From: Eutreptiella sp. 'Long Island Sound 2002' | Lineage: Eukaryota; Euglenozoa; Euglenophyceae; Eutreptiales; Eutreptiaceae | DNA length: 64,000 bases | Direction: 5' to 3' | Assembly: GCA_964036045.1 (NCBI GenBank) | Contig: OZ038394.1 | Location: 1,676,805-1,740,804 of the forward strand | Part shown: in pieces, positions 11,701 to 26,700 of the stretch | How the letters are laid out: each line of letters begins with the position of its first letter | Position numbering within the stretch: the stretch's first letter is position 1 | Position numbers and translations under genes: made by a program | Notes under the pieces: generated by a model | Seen by the model: only the letters and a program-made list of their open reading frames with translations | Told to the model about the DNA's origin: nothing | Databases searched by the model: none

Positions 11701-14700
11701 GCACGGCGTTCCGCGCCCCACAGACCGGGCTTTCAGGGCTGGGCGACCCGAATGCGGTACGGCGCCTCACATGCAACCCTGACCTTGTTCCTCTTGCCAA
11801 GGTATTGCCAAGGCAAGTCCACCTCGCAGAGAATCTACTCCAAGCAACGCACACACAAAATAGAAAAAAAACGACATAAATACGGCCTAAAACATGCTTT
11901 ACATAGCTTGGATGGTCATTTTAAGTGATCACGGTATCAGTTTTCGAGTTTCGAAAACTTCGATTTTTGAGCTGCCCAGGGTGAAAAACTGCATAAGCAG
12001 GTTGTGTACCCATCCCTTTCGGAGACCCCCCACCCCGGACCTAATACCCAAATAGGGTGAAAAACACGTAAATACGGCCTAAAACATGCTTTACATACCT
12101 TGGATGGTCATTTTAGGTGATCACAATATCATAAAAACAAGTTTCGAAAACTTCAATTTTTGAGCTCTACAAGGTGAAAAACTGCATAAGCAGGTTGTGT
12201 ACCAATCCCGTGGGAGCCCCCCCCCCCCCCCCGGACCTAATACCCAAATAGGGTGAAAAACACGTAAATACGGCCTAAAATGTGCTTTACATACCTTGGA
12301 TGGTCATATTGTGTGGTCACAATATCAAAAAAACAAGCAGGTTGTGTACCGGCCCATTCAGTAGACCATTATTGGTGGAGACAGTCATTTCGCGTCTTTG
12401 GCACGGGTTGTGACCGGCCCTTGGCAGGGCTAGAGACTGCAACTTGTCCTTTTGTATCCTAGTAGGCATATACTGTCACAGCATCACCACTCACACCCCT
12501 CAGAGTGGGTACCACGGGGTCACCGAGGTCGCCAAAACCACCAACATAGCAAAAATGGCTGAAAAGTGCATAAACTGCATCAGCGCTCGTCCCACTCCGC
12601 CCCATACAAACCCCATGGAGTCGGGACCCGGAAACACTTTTTCAGCTCAAAATAAAAAAAACCAAAAGATTCATGATTTTCGACCCAAAAAAAGGGGGGG
12701 GTCATTTTTTCGACATTTTTGACCCCCACCCCCCTCCCTCAAAAGCTCAAAAAAGTGGGTTTCAAGTGGGGGGGGTCTGGGGGGGGGGTCCGGACCAAAA
12801 ACTCATTGGGGGATGCGTTTATTGGACAAAATAATGATTTTACAAGGGGTTAAACTAACAATTCAACCCCTTGGGGTAGGGTACGCGAATAGGCCCAAAA
12901 AGGCGCAAAATGGGGGGGTATGTGGCGTTTTCCCCTATATACCGCCCGGCTTTGATCTAACAACCTCTGCGAGGTGATTCATCCCCAAATAGTGGGGTTT
13001 GGGTGGGTTCACGCCTGAATTAAGAAAGGTTTTCTGGCACCCCGCACGGAATTACCCCCGCCCCCCCCCACCCCTGTAACAGTTGTGTCCCACAAACGTT
13101 TGTTCCTTGGTAAGTTTCATTTTGTTGGTGAAGGGAGGGTCGAGAGGATTATTTTGCCCAGGAAAATTTCGGAGGGGGCAATTTTCGGCATCCTTGCAAA
13201 CCCCAGGTCTTGGTGGGGGGGGGGGGGGGGGGCGCAAGACACATCTTGTGGGGGCTCAACTGTTGGCCCCAGCCGGATCCCTGCTGGGCCCTCACTATGG
13301 TCACAACCTCCTGGAACTGGAGTTGGGTACCCTCAGTTTGTGCCACCCCTGCCCACATTGCTGAGGCACCGGAATGTATATCATACAGCATTGAGGGGGA
13401 GACTGGATCTGCTAGGAGCCACAGGGAAAACAGCCCAGACAAGACGGAGCCCCAATCCCAGGGCTCCTTTTAACAACTCGGCATCACTTGGCGGGGGAGG
13501 TCCCGCACCACCCACCCACCCCCTGGGATCCCTCCCCCCCCCCCAAGTGATTGGGCCAAATTTCCTTTCAGGCCTTCGGCCAATCAAAAAACACCTCGAA
13601 GAGAGGTTGTTAGAAGCGCAGGTGCAGGCGTCGTATAAGCGCCCCCCCTTTCGGGGGTCATTTGCGTAGCGTACCCCAAGTTGTGGTATTGGATGTCCGA
13701 CCCCTTGTAAAATCATCATTTTGGGACAGAAAATGATCCCCCAATGATTGTTTTGATTTTGACCCCCCCCCCTACCCCCATTACCTGGGTACCCCATTTT
13801 TGAAATCCTAAGGGGTGGGGGGTGGGGCCGCGGGGGTTCAAAACTTTTTTTACGTGTTGCGGCTGCTGTGTGTGGAATAGGACCCGGGTCCTGAACAGCT
13901 TTTTTCTTGTATATGGACCCCCTAACCCATGGTAGGGGTCCAGGTCCGAACTCCGGGTATGGGCCCTTGCCGGTGAGGACTTAGCCGTTTTCACGTTCGA
14001 TAGGCTGTTTAGTGGCACCTGAAAATCACCTCGCAGAGGTTGTTAGATCAAACCCAGACAGGCCCACATATAGGGGAAAATGCCACATACCCCCCCCTTC
14101 TTGGGGCCTATTCGCGTACCGTACCCTCTTTCTGTGTTTTTCACCCTCGTTGGGTGTTTGGAGGGTGCTAGTGATGTGCACTGCGCGAAGCGCAAAAGAT
14201 TTCCCTCTTTGAGGTGCTTTGCCAATAGGTAATACAATTTTCTCTGGTGCCTTTGGCGTGAGGTAGTTTAGGCCAAAAAAGTTTTTTGGCACCTTCAGCG
14301 CCTCTAAAAACTCAGCACCACCCCCCCACCCACCCCCTCTAAAGGAGCCCTGCCCCAGCCAACTCCCTGGTCTGCTAACCCATTCTGTCCCACCTGTTGA
14401 AGATACACGCACCACGGGGGGGGCGTAGCAACGGGCCGTACGCCGACTCCCTCCCACTTTCCAACCAATTTCAAGGCGGGGGGGGGGGCTGGGTCCTGGG
14501 GGGGGTCTGGGGCCGGCTGAAGGGGCACCCGGACCCCAACATATATGGCTTAAAATGACCCCCTCATCGCGGTAGACATTTTTGCAGCATGTATGTGGGC
14601 AAAAAAAAATTGCAACAGGGGGGGGGGGGGGGGCATGGTAGGTGGTACTTGTGTTTAAGGGCATAGCACCCCAGAGTCAATTCCCGGCCATTGTTGCCAG

Positions 14701-17700
14701 TGGCGCCCCACCCAGGCCTCTTTCGCCAACCAAGACATTCAGGCCATTTGCTCCAAAAACCCGAAGATCATGGTTGACAAAAGAGTGCACCTGCATTCTC
14801 GGGGATCCCCAACAAAGGGGACAAAGTCAAAGCAAAAAAAAAGCAAAAAAAACCAAAAACAAAAATTGTCCCATGTCATCCTTGATCCTGCCTGCTGTCT
14901 GGCAGACTGCCCCCACTGGGGTTTGAACCCAGGATCCGTTCAGTTGCAGAAGCCCTGCTTTACCCATTAGGGTATGAGCCATCTCTGTGACACGTCTGAC
15001 ATAGGGCTGGTATTGATATTTGGTCCAATTTGGTTTTCATCCATTATTGGGTTCTCCTCAAAAAACTGAGCATTTTGAGTATAGACACATGGGGTGGAAA
15101 ACCATTTTTTCACCCTCTACTAAGTCAAGCAAAATTTCCTTAGGGCGCCTTCGGCGCCCATGGTCCGGCACTTTCCAGCCAATTTCCAGGGAGGGGGGGG
15201 GGGAAGGGGGGGGGAGTCGGCGTAAAGGGTCCGGTCCCGGCGCCCCCCCCGTGACACGCACACACAGTGCAGCTGGCTCTGCTGGTGGGGCACCAGCAGG
15301 CTTGACCACCGGCCACCCGGATCTTCCTCCTGAGCCATGCCACTTTCCTCCCATCCCCCAGGCAAACATTGTTTTGCCATGGCATTTTGGGGGAGGAGTC
15401 GGCTCGCAGGAAGAGGGCAGCAATCATATCGTTGTTCATTCTGTTCCGCAGGTGCTGCGGATATGGTGTTGATGGACGACAACTTCTCTACAGTCGTCCG
15501 CGCAGCCGTTTGGGGGCGGACTGTGAATGACAACATTCGCAAATTCTTGCAGTTCCAGTTGACGGTCAACGTGGCGGGTATGGGCCGCCCTTTTTGTGTA
15601 ATTGATGAGCCAGACCCTGTGCCATCACTTTCACTGTTAGGCAGACTGAGGTGCTGGTCAGAGTTGCGTCAAATCCCTACCAACTCGAAGGTGACGTCAG
15701 CCCGCCTCCATTAAGCCTTGACTAGGCTTAGCCTACTGTTAATGCGGTGGGCGGTCTGGGGCATCGTCCCCTTCTCGCCAAGTCTCCAGCTGAATGGGAG
15801 CCCGAGTACCAACGGGCATGGGGATCAGGGGCAGCTGTATTATGTGGGGGGGGGGGGGTTGGCACAAGGCCTTGGTGGTATTATGTGGGGGGGGGGAATC
15901 TCATCCCAGGGCTTACAGGAGGGCTGCAACTCAAACGCAGCTGAGGACAGGCATTGTAGGATATGGATTTGATTGGACAGAGCACCAGCAATTCCTCGTC
16001 GAAATTGACTGTACAACACATTGACACCACATCCACTCTTTAACTCCAAACATTGCACCACTTTGAAGCGGAGGTGAGAATTAAAAAGTTGGTTGAATGT
16101 TTTTGTCACCCCATCTCACTGCATTTTACTCCCCCCCCCCAACGCTCACCCCGCCCCACGTCACCCCCAGCTCCCCGTTTTTAGATCGCAACAACAGTGC
16201 TCCGGGGGGGGGGGGGGTGACATATTGTGGCAGAGCTCTGCCGAGAGTGGGATGCCTGAAAAAAATTTTAAGAGTGGGGGCCATCCCATCCACGAGGAGA
16301 TAGACAGGGGAGAGGGGTACACTCTTACACGGTGGTCCAGTGCACAGAGGTGGCATGCGTAGTCAAGTTGGAGCCGGCCCAGAGGGGTCCTTTAGCAGCC
16401 CCGGATTTTTTTCCGTAAGGGCCCTGATCCCCCCATCCCCCCGCACTTTGTGCACTACCACCATCGGGTCCAGCCGCCCACCGCCGTCAGCTGCCGGGGA
16501 TTGTCCGCCGGTCTGGAGGCATTCTTCTTTTTTTCGCCTTTCAGGACCTCCCCTTGTTCGCACACAAATGCTTGGCCTGTGTTGGAAAGAAGGGATGCGT
16601 TCAGCCCCAGTGCCTGCGGACGCCACGCGCACACGAGGGGTGCGATGGACGCGCACCACAGGGCTATCAATGGTTCCACAGAGTCTCTGGAATGGAGCAC
16701 TCACGTGTGCTGTTGAAGCCCCAGCAGGCCCCCCAATGGAGCGCTGGTGGTTTTAGCCACTGCTGAGGATCCTGCAGAGCAGCTGCCGTGGCCGGCACAT
16801 CTTGGTTGAAGTTATCGTCGAGCCCAGGGGATATGGAACACGAAAGCTTGCGTCCTTCCTCAAAGCCAGCGTGCTAATGGAGTAAACAGACGGCTGTTGT
16901 TCAGGGCCCGAGGCAACAAGGGACTGGGTGCTGGGTCGGCTGGGGCTCGGAACAAAGGAACGAAAATTTGATTTTTCCGAAATCCATCTGTCGCCTCTTG
17001 GATGGGTTTGGGTGGTCATTTGGTGAGAGCAAGGGTACTCTAGCACCCATGGGGACCCACGTAGTGGCCGCTAGGCCCGTGTACCCTGGGCCATGGGCCC
17101 CCTGAAAGCCCCGACATTGCTGTTTTTGAGGGGCATGGAAGTGGTATAAGTGACACGGTGGCTGGAGGCTGTGAACCAACCTCCTGTGTCAAATTTTTTC
17201 CCCGTTGTTACTGTTCCTCAACTGATCGACCGCAATGCCATTGAAGAAATGTGACCACGTGAACATGGGGGAGGTCAGCAATGAACGCAGTGCTGTGGAG
17301 ATCATCTCAAGCACAAGCCACAAACACAGCAGGTGCACAGGGATCCCCCCCCCCCCCCTCGCCTGGTAGTTAGCAGCTGGGGTCTTTGGGGTGGGAAGCG
17401 GGGTGGGCAGCGGGGTGGGCAGCGGGGTGGTGGCCGTTCTGGCACCGGAATGCCACGCTCACAAAATGTCAGGTTCTCCCGCTCCCCAAACGTTGCCTAT
17501 TAGGGGTCCTGTTAACCCTCATTGGGTCTGCCATCTACAAAGAGGAGCCTCTCAAGGCCGTGCAGCTGCTGTGGCTGAATCTTATTATGGACACCCTTGC
17601 CGCCCTTGCCCTGGCTACGGAGCGCCCAGCTCGCGACTGTCTGGAAAGTGGCCAGGGCCCAATCAGCAGAGCGGCCCCTCTTATCTCCAACAGGTGTTAG

Positions 17701-20700
17701 GGAAGGGATGTGCTTTTCGTGACCCTGGCAGGGCGCTCCTGACTGCAGAGCTGAGTCATGACTGCAGAGCACTCTCTTTAGGCCGGTAGTCACCGGCCAA
17801 ACCGTTCCAGAGGTCGGAGCACCTATCGCTTTTACGCATCAGGGGAACTCGGATTTTCAAAGGGAGCCCCAAAAAACTGGGAGCGGGAGGGGCAGGGCTG
17901 CCGGTCCATTGCAACCCCGGGGCAGGGGGCCCTCCAATCCTGTCCAAATAAAGGGGTGGGGGGGGTGTAGCAAATAGGAAGGGCCAAGCTTTCAAGTTTC
18001 CCATAATGATGTGTTCCCACAAGGTTTGGATGAGGGCAAAGGCACGGAACACAGAGAAGAATTTTATTAAGGTGCATCAGAGGCGGTGCCCTCCCCCAAT
18101 TAGGGGAAGGTGGCTCGAACCAGTGGGTGTAGCGCCCTTCCCCAACGAGGGGGCGCTACGTATGTGAGGTATGATCCGTCAAATGTGTGTGGGATGTGGA
18201 GTGCCAGCGTGTGGGGTCATTTTGGTGGGCCCAGCCCCGAGAACCTACTAGGGGGGGGGGGGGGGCGGTTGTTGGGAAACTGGCTTGGAGGGCCCTCCCC
18301 CCCCCCCCCGAGTTGCAATGGATCCCGGGCCCAGGAACACACTGTCTGTCAGTGCGAGAGTATTTTGTGACCAGCACTTCTTTCTGCACCACTGCCCGTA
18401 GAGGCGTTCGTATTTCATGCAGGAGCTTTCGGGCCTTGAGCGCTTCCCCCCGCTCTCTCTTTTTCTCCTCTGTGTAGTATTGAAGGTATAACACACGGGA
18501 GCCCTGCGAGGCAACTGAGTCCTGCAGTGTTTGTCAGGTGTCCGCGACAGACAGCGTATGACCATTGCACACGGATTTCAGAGAACATGTTGTCTGTCAC
18601 AGTGCAAGACGCCAGGGGTTGTTACTGATGATATTTTGTGAATTTTTTGGTGTTGACACCCTCCCTCCCCCTCCCCCTCCCCCCCTCCCTTAATGCCTCC
18701 CTTCGTCCTTAGACACGTACACCCCCCACTACCTTTGTCCCTGTCCTCCGGTCTCTCTCTCTCTCCCTCTCTCTCTCTCTCTTTTTCTTTTGCGGCGCTT
18801 TCATTCGACTTTCCTTTGGGGTCATTGTATAGCCCCACACGAGTCTTCACATCACTGGCGGTACCAGACCTGCGTGGCCTTAAGTACTCCCATCCCCACT
18901 TCCTGTTGGTAGTTGCCCAAGGTTGCCACAGGCTTGGGCCTGGCATAACCATTGGCGCTGGAAGAAAATGTCGATGGTGGCCTTACCCCCTTCCCCCAAC
19001 AAATTGTTGTGTGCCCCAACATTTACATGTTCTGCACAATTTGGCGATCCTTTGGAGGTATGATATGTCGTGATCCTCTTCACCTCCCAAGGGTCCCCTC
19101 CCTGCTGGCTCGAGCTTCGTTTTCGGGAGGTGGGGGAAGTGGCCAGGGGCGTCTGTTGCTTGCCTCCCAAGTTGGATGTCTGGGAGCCTCGAGTTCGGGC
19201 CTCAAGGCTCGAAGAGTCTCCCTGCGGTTTCCGAATTCTCCCAAAGACCCCATGGTCGAAGCTTCGAACTCGAGGATGCACAGTGATGGTTGGGAAATTG
19301 AATCAAGTGTACAGTTTGGAGTGCAGTCTTCCAAGGCGTTCCCAGGTCCGCTCGCCACCCCCCCCCAACCCCTCTCCGATTGTCCCCTTTAGCCGTGACC
19401 CGGGGGGGGGGGGGGTTGATGACTGTCACAGACTTGCCAAGCGTCTGTCATAGTCTGTTCGTGTAATCACAAATCAGTCATCGATTAAAATTTACCCCAG
19501 CGTGCCTTCTCCCCTGCGTTGTCTCCAGGCCCCTGTTCCCCACCCATTCGCCAGCCTCTGCTGCCGTCCCGCCTGGATCCATTGCTCAGGATGTGGGTGT
19601 TTGTAATAACGCACGGCGCTTTCCAGTTGGCAGTCATGATCCTGCTCATTGAGTTTGGTCCTGGCATCTTCAACACTCATCGATGTGAACACGAGGTATG
19701 CTAACGCTCTGGGGACTGCACCGGACAGTCACCAACAGACTGCTTGTCAGCTGAAGTCACCCACCAGTGTTCGGGGAGGAAGTGAGCAGGCAGCCCAGAG
19801 GGAGCCAGGCTATGGTGTCAAGTGGTGTCATTGGCAAGGACGATGTGCTGGGTGCTTTGCAAGATTGCAATTTGGGTAAAGGCCGGAGGGCATGAGATCC
19901 CCCCCCCCCCTCCACCACACCCTGCAGCAGACGCGCCATGACGGCCCTGGCCAGGAAGATGGGGTGGAGAGCCCTGTGGGGAGCCCCCCTGGAGCCCAGG
20001 AATGGGGGTTTCTGGGACGCAGCACCGGGATGAGTGGGAATCCTCTACCGACCAGGCATGATCCTGGAGCTGGCAAGTCGACGCCCAGACAACGAGGAGA
20101 CGCAGGCTATGTGGGACTCAGGGCGATGGATGCATGCGCACATGGCACGTAACCAGGGGAGAGCCACAGCCAATTTCCAGATGGTGTATGGAGTGGCAGG
20201 ACAGCTCAAAACCAACAGTCAGCTCCGGAAAGCGGTGTTGCTGTACACCGCCCGCTTGCACATTTCACGCGCCTTTTAGATTTTACCCACATTCAAATGA
20301 TCACAAATCATCACAAGCCCATTTCTTTTTCTGTGTTTTTTTGTCGCTGTCTGTGTTGCTGCTATCTGTGTGGTGATTGATTCTGATTCGAAGACATACA
20401 AGGCCCCTAAGCACGCACAGATAGAAGGCGCCATAACCTGGGGACCAACAACGGTTGCTGCTGATGAACCAAAGAAGTCAAATGAAAAAATGGAAATGGC
20501 AGCGTGGAGGGAAGCATGATTGCCGCAAAGCGGCCAGCACAGCCTCCGGATGACATGACTACACAGGGTGACATGGTGTTGGGCAGTGGTCAGGTGACAG
20601 CGACAATCATATGTACCAGGGCCTTTGGAGAGTGTGGAACTAAAAAGACGCCATCAGGCGTGCATCAGCAACAACCCCTTCATTCCTCCTAAAACACAGA

Positions 20701-23700
20701 AACGCGATGAGGGTGCTAAAACTGTCGCCAGTTCCCAGCCTGCTGCTGCTCTTGCTCTTTTGAACCTCCGTCAAGCCAATTGTGTGGCCTGCTAGTGGTA
20801 CAGCTATTTGCTGATGATTAGTCTGCTGGTTTTCTGCATGCTGGCACCCTCTTGACAAGCTGGGCCATCCCTCCCAACGATCCCTTGTGCATGTAATGGG
20901 GCGCACTAACAACAAACTTGCAGTTCCAACGTTTTCTTACGCATCTTCTAGAGCAGGGTTCATCAGATACGTCGGTTTTTTGAGAAGACACTTCCCTTCA
21001 CTGAGAGAATAGCCCCTCTAGCTGAAGGACAGCTGTTTGAGCAGCTTGGGTATGAACACCTTGAACATGTCACGATGCTTGTAGCAGGTTTGTAACAAGT
21101 TTCCGAGGCTCATGACGGGTTTGTAATAAATTTTTGAGGCTCGTAATGGGTTAGGGTTCATGTGGCTCAGGATGGGTTTCTCACAGGTTGATGAGGGTCG
21201 GTATGGGTTTGTGGCAGGTTGATGAGGCTCGTAACGCTGTCCACAAGCCCTGCTCATGCATGATTTGTAGAATGTCACCATCACTGTTTTGCAACGCCAG
21301 TTACCCAGTCGTGACCACACGCTATCCAATGCTATGTTTCGTCTAGGTTTGTGAACTCGTGAGTTTGGAAGCACAGGTGAACATGACTATTCCGGAAACA
21401 GAGACTATCTTATGTGATCCGGTATGTCATGTGACAGACCTACATGAATGCACGAGGTTGACGGTTCTTTGCGGATAATTATCGAGGGGTTGCAGGGTAG
21501 ATGAACGATGAACTGAAGGAGGGGATTGTGGCAGGATCATGAAGGCTGTAGAGTGTAGTGTTGCAAGGGCTGTGCAAGGTCGGTCAGGGATGCTCGAACT
21601 GGCAGGATTTTTGGACGAAATCCAGTGCAAGAGATGGTACTTTGGGGAGTGGCTCCGTTTCAATAGGCTGCCATCATCAGCCTTCTGCACCCTCAGAAGC
21701 TCCTCAACACTTCAACCACACTGCATCATCCTTCATCCATTTGCCATCATCTACAGGCTGGCCGGGCGTTGAGACAGTGGGTGTCGTAGGACTGTGAGCA
21801 GATGGCAGGGGTTGTGGAGAGAGGTGGCGAGCTGGTGTCTCTGGTTGACAGTTATTGATGATGGCAGAACGAAGGGTTGCCGAGAGCTGGAGGGCGGTGA
21901 AGGGTAGAAAATACTGGCGAAGGGTCCTGGAAGGTCGAAGGAGGTTGTGCGGTACAGGTGCACGTGTGTTGAGGGTCGCAGAGGGTTTTCAGAAGGCAAG
22001 GTTGGGGTTCGTTCGCATGATAAAGGGGTTGTGAACAATCGTGGAGGGCTGTCGAGGGTTTGTGGATGGGGTTGTGGAACGTTAAAGAGGCGTTTGCAGG
22101 GACTTTCACCAACCCCATACAAACCTAGCTCCATTTCAAGTGATCATAATTTGTGAAACCGCTGTATCTCACCACTCCTCAAATCTTTTGTGACCCTCTG
22201 CAAACATTGCCGACCGTGGTCAACCCTAGCTGCGCCGACACATACCAAGGGGGGAGGGGTGGCGTGTATTTTCTAGCACGTATGTCGAATAAAGTCTGTG
22301 CAAATTACTTCGGTTTTTCACGATTTCAAGGACTTTCTGGCTCTTCTCTGGTCTGGACAATGAATGAATCTTCACTATGCTCACTCCCACCCTCATGCCC
22401 AAACATGGAATGGGCAGTCCCTACCGAAACCCCAAATCTTTCAGACATCTTCGTAATGCGTTGGAAAGACCACCAAAACCCTCGCATATGATGACTCTTG
22501 TGCGAAACATGACCTCCTCCAAATTATCCCTGTCCCCAGATCCTTTGGTCTGGCAGCCGAACCCTGACCCTTGTCTCCACTTCCAGTCAGTGGAAATGCA
22601 TAGTACACACGACTTGTGAGCAACAGGTGTTCTTGTTCATGCACTGCAGCCACAGTTTGCAGCTGGTGACAAAAAAAAAGTTGAGGCCCACTTTGGGGCA
22701 GGCACAGATACCCTTTGCGACCGCATGATGCCCAATCAGTCATGACAAAATTCTCACACAAGGCCAAATCCGAGCATGCAACACTAACACCCTCGCCCCA
22801 GGGACGTGTTAGAACGACAACAAATTGAGCATTCAGCCCCCCCCCTCCCATCCAAAGCAGCCGAACAATTTTTCTTTCCAGTACATTTGCCACACTAACA
22901 TTTCAGCTTTGTTGACTTGACCCTGTCCCATTTCTATTTTTCTCGTTCAGTTAAAGAATTGTGCTGCTTGGCAGATGAGCTGTGGGGTGATTGTTAGGAT
23001 GTTCAGGGCCCAGGCTTGCAACAAGAAGAGATTCGGCCTTGAGAAATTCTGTGGTGCTATGTTCAGTTGTGTTGGCTTTGCAGCGTTCACAAAGAGGAGG
23101 GTCAACCGCCCCACTGACCCCCCGTCCCCTTCCCCCGCTGCATAGCGCCCCTGTCTCGCTCCAATGCAACCTTCTTTTGGACCCCAAACTGGCTGCCCCA
23201 GCGCACGAGCTGACAGGCACACAGGCACTCAGCCACACGGACGCAACCACACAGGCACACAGGGACGCAGCCACATTGGGACACAGCCACGCAGGGACAC
23301 AGCATGAATGAGGCAGGGCTTGCCCAAACTGTTTGCATGCAGTAGCGCCAACTCCACAATGCACTCTCTTTGCCATTCAGATGTCGTGTGACAAGTGCTC
23401 TGTCGAGTGTAAGCCTGAGCTCGTGCAGGGCACTTGCATGTTCAACACATTCATCTGGTTTCAACTGTTCAATGAGTTCAATGCCCGGAAGTTGTACGGG
23501 GAGAGGAATATATTTGAAGGTGTGGTCCGGCCTTTTGCTGCATCATCGGCACGTTGCGGCATGGCGCAGCGTGCGTCAGCGCTACTTCGGTGGTTTCAGG
23601 GCCCAGGGGAGTTCCTTTAATGTTTCTTTTGGCTGTGAAGGACCGCCCTGAGAGACACCCCCACACACTTGCCTGGGCTGAGGTGGTACAGCAGATGAGG

Positions 23701-26700
23701 TCTCCCTCCAGGCCAGCCATACAGCGGGGCGGGGGGGATTGGCGCCGGCAGAGGAGTGGACGCCACGGTAGAGCAGCAATTGTGAGCAGGGCGACGACTG
23801 TCCTACTCTCGCCTACAAAAACACGTATTTCCACCGTGATTGGGGGCTCTGAGGGCAAGGGCTGGTGCATGAACTGCTTTGGCAGTAGAGGCTCAAGAGC
23901 ATAACAATGGAAAATCATAGTGAAGGCGTAGATGGTTTGGCTGCGGCCCACGAAAAGCGTTCCCTGGGGTTGCGCATATTACATTTTCTGCAACCAAAAC
24001 CTGTGTTGCAATTTGTACATTGTGTCCTACATTTTCTACAATGTGCATTGCATTTTCTACATTATGTATCACAATTTCAACAACACTTACTGCATTTCCT
24101 ATAGCGTGTTTTACATTCATTTTTCTGCAAGGGGATAACACTTTCTACAAGGTTTGCTGCATTTTGTGACATGTGTTATGTCTTCTACAGACAGTGGGCA
24201 AAGTCCGTGTTGCCAGTTCGATGTCTCCCCTGCTCTGGGGATCAGGAGGCAGCAGCAGTTCTGTAGCCATCACTACTTAGGTGCCCCTCCTTGAGGCCCT
24301 TCCACCAGCCCAACGATGGACCCCCCCCCCCCCCTCAAGCACTACTGTGGGGCATTTCCCAATTTAGTGGTGGAGAGCACCCTCCAAATCTTTATGAAAA
24401 GGCAACGCCACGTGTTCCACAAAATAGCAACAACCCACAGGAATTCAATTAGTAGGGCCGCTATACCCTCTGACCCCCACTTGCCAAACCTCATCTCAGC
24501 GGGGCTGTTGCATCCAACCATGTCTAGTGGCTTCATGGCAGGGGCAGGACCATGAATGATCCCAGCTGACAATCTGTCACCGCAGCAATAACGAACTGCT
24601 GTTTTAGAGGTGTCTTCATTGTGGACTCGAGGCCCATGAGATTGGGGTAGAATGGTGCAAAATGTGAGTTGTGGTACCGCTTTGAAATCCGGTATGATGC
24701 CTTCCAAACATGCTGATTGACCCAATTATTTGGCTGCTGCATTGTTCCTGTTCTGCAACTAGACACTACACTGCATGTGTAGAGATTGGGACCAATTGGA
24801 TGTCCAGGAGGTTCACTGCATTTCGCTTGATACGGGGGGGCGTTAGAAGGTTAAGCAATTGGTTTCCCTGTTGTTGCAACCATCTTTCGAAGTGCAGGAT
24901 TGGTATCATTGTGCATTGTACAGGTCGGACCGAGGGCTGGGTACAGAGTGCACTTCCAAGGCTGGTTGGGATTGGGTGTGCCAAGAGGTGGACAACCGGC
25001 TCGAATGCCAAGAACATGATTCATGAACCCTTGTCTGTACCAGACTGGCTGGTCCACGTGTTGTTTTACATTTTTTCTCTATATATCACATTCAGTGTGC
25101 CATTATCTAACAGTGGGCAGCCCAGTGGTGTGCGCCATGAATTCAATACCGAGAATGATGTGCTTTAGATGGGACATGTGGCGCATGTTAGGCATTCTGG
25201 GCATCAGCTACGGGGATGTGTACAATTCCATTTTAAGGATTCCTACCGAATTTTCCCACTACGATTTTGCCAACGCCCCAATCAGATTCCTCTTTCTCGT
25301 CTCCCATTCTTTCACTTCCACCAGCCTTGTCTCTTTTGCAGGCTTTGGCCGTTCACGTCTGTTCTGCATCATCTTCTTTATCTGTATTGGGGTGCAAGTA
25401 TGTGGATGGCCCTTGCGGATGCAATCTAGAGGTGCCAGTTGCCAGGGAACTGTTAACGGAGGTGGCAGAGGCTGGATTCATGGATAGGATCTCTTATATC
25501 AAGCTGCGACACAAAGGAGAGTGGCGTTGCGACCTGTGGTCTCACACGCCTTGCATGCGCCCTGCAACAGCCTACCATACATCCGCTTGCAGCACAACAT
25601 GTCAATGAGAAGCCAGCTGTACTTGTATGGGCCATGGTTTAGCTGCATGGCAACATTTCATTCATGTTTCCGTGCTTTTTCACTGTCAATCTGTGACATT
25701 TTGTCCACGTACACTGGAAGGGCAGGCAGCAACAGACGCGCTCTCTTTGCTTTTGCAGTTCATCAGGTAACAATGATCTGGCACCTTTGCCTGATTCTGT
25801 CTTGATATTTTGATGAACTCAGGAAGTACTCTTCCGCCCTCTAGGACTGGCTCTAGGGGTAGAAGGCCACACTGGCAGACGTCCTTAATGAGGCCTTCTC
25901 AGGTGACCACTACCAACCAGGTGTGGACCCCTAGACTGCCTCAATAGAATGCATGGGCGCAACGACATGCGCAGCCTCTCCACCACGACCATTCTGGCCG
26001 AACATGTGGCCCACCGGTATACCATCCTCAACGCAACCTGCATGCAGTGTGGCGGTGCCCTAGGGTTGCCACATCTCGGAATTGGAGGCCAGCCCATTAG
26101 CACATTGCCATTTAGGAGGTGGCCCAAGAAGCTGAAGTGCGCCAGGAATCATAGAATCCCCAGTACTGGAGTGGTCACAACGCCATCCATGCATACCTCG
26201 TTGAGCTGCTCTCTGGAAGGCCGGCCTGTGCATGCAATTTCTGCTCACCACCAATTCCTCATCCTGTGGAAGCCTGCATCTGAAGGCCTGAGGTCTGCTC
26301 TCCGGGCAGTACAACATCCCGGCCATCGCCATTGGCTGATGGCGCCTCCAGCACCATTTGCAAACTTCAGCAACCCTCATTCACCTTTCCTGGCACAAAA
26401 TCAACAAGCTCCAACGGGTGCACTAACAAATGCACAGACAGTAGGGATTGCAGGTCGCCAAAGGTTGAGTGTTGGCCTGGGCCGCATCTTTGTGCACAAT
26501 CCGAAACGGGGTCCAGGGTACTTGCGGTGTTGGGCTGCGGTAATCATTTCCCAATTCTTCCTCGGGAACGTTGGCGGGTACCTTATTGCCGACCGTGTCG
26601 GGGATTTCTGGGCCTTGGCAATGTGCCGAGTGACACATGAAAGCATCTCCTTGAGGCAATGTGTTGCTCCTCCCGTGTCTGCCATCTCTTCCTCGTACCA

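Noticed and set aside
10915-11928. Longest open frame in the window (337 codons, +)
   Set aside because: Only 11,214-11,428 is coding (ATPase exon 8). The rest is MITE and intron sequence that happens to stay open; splice signals and phase on both sides are clear.
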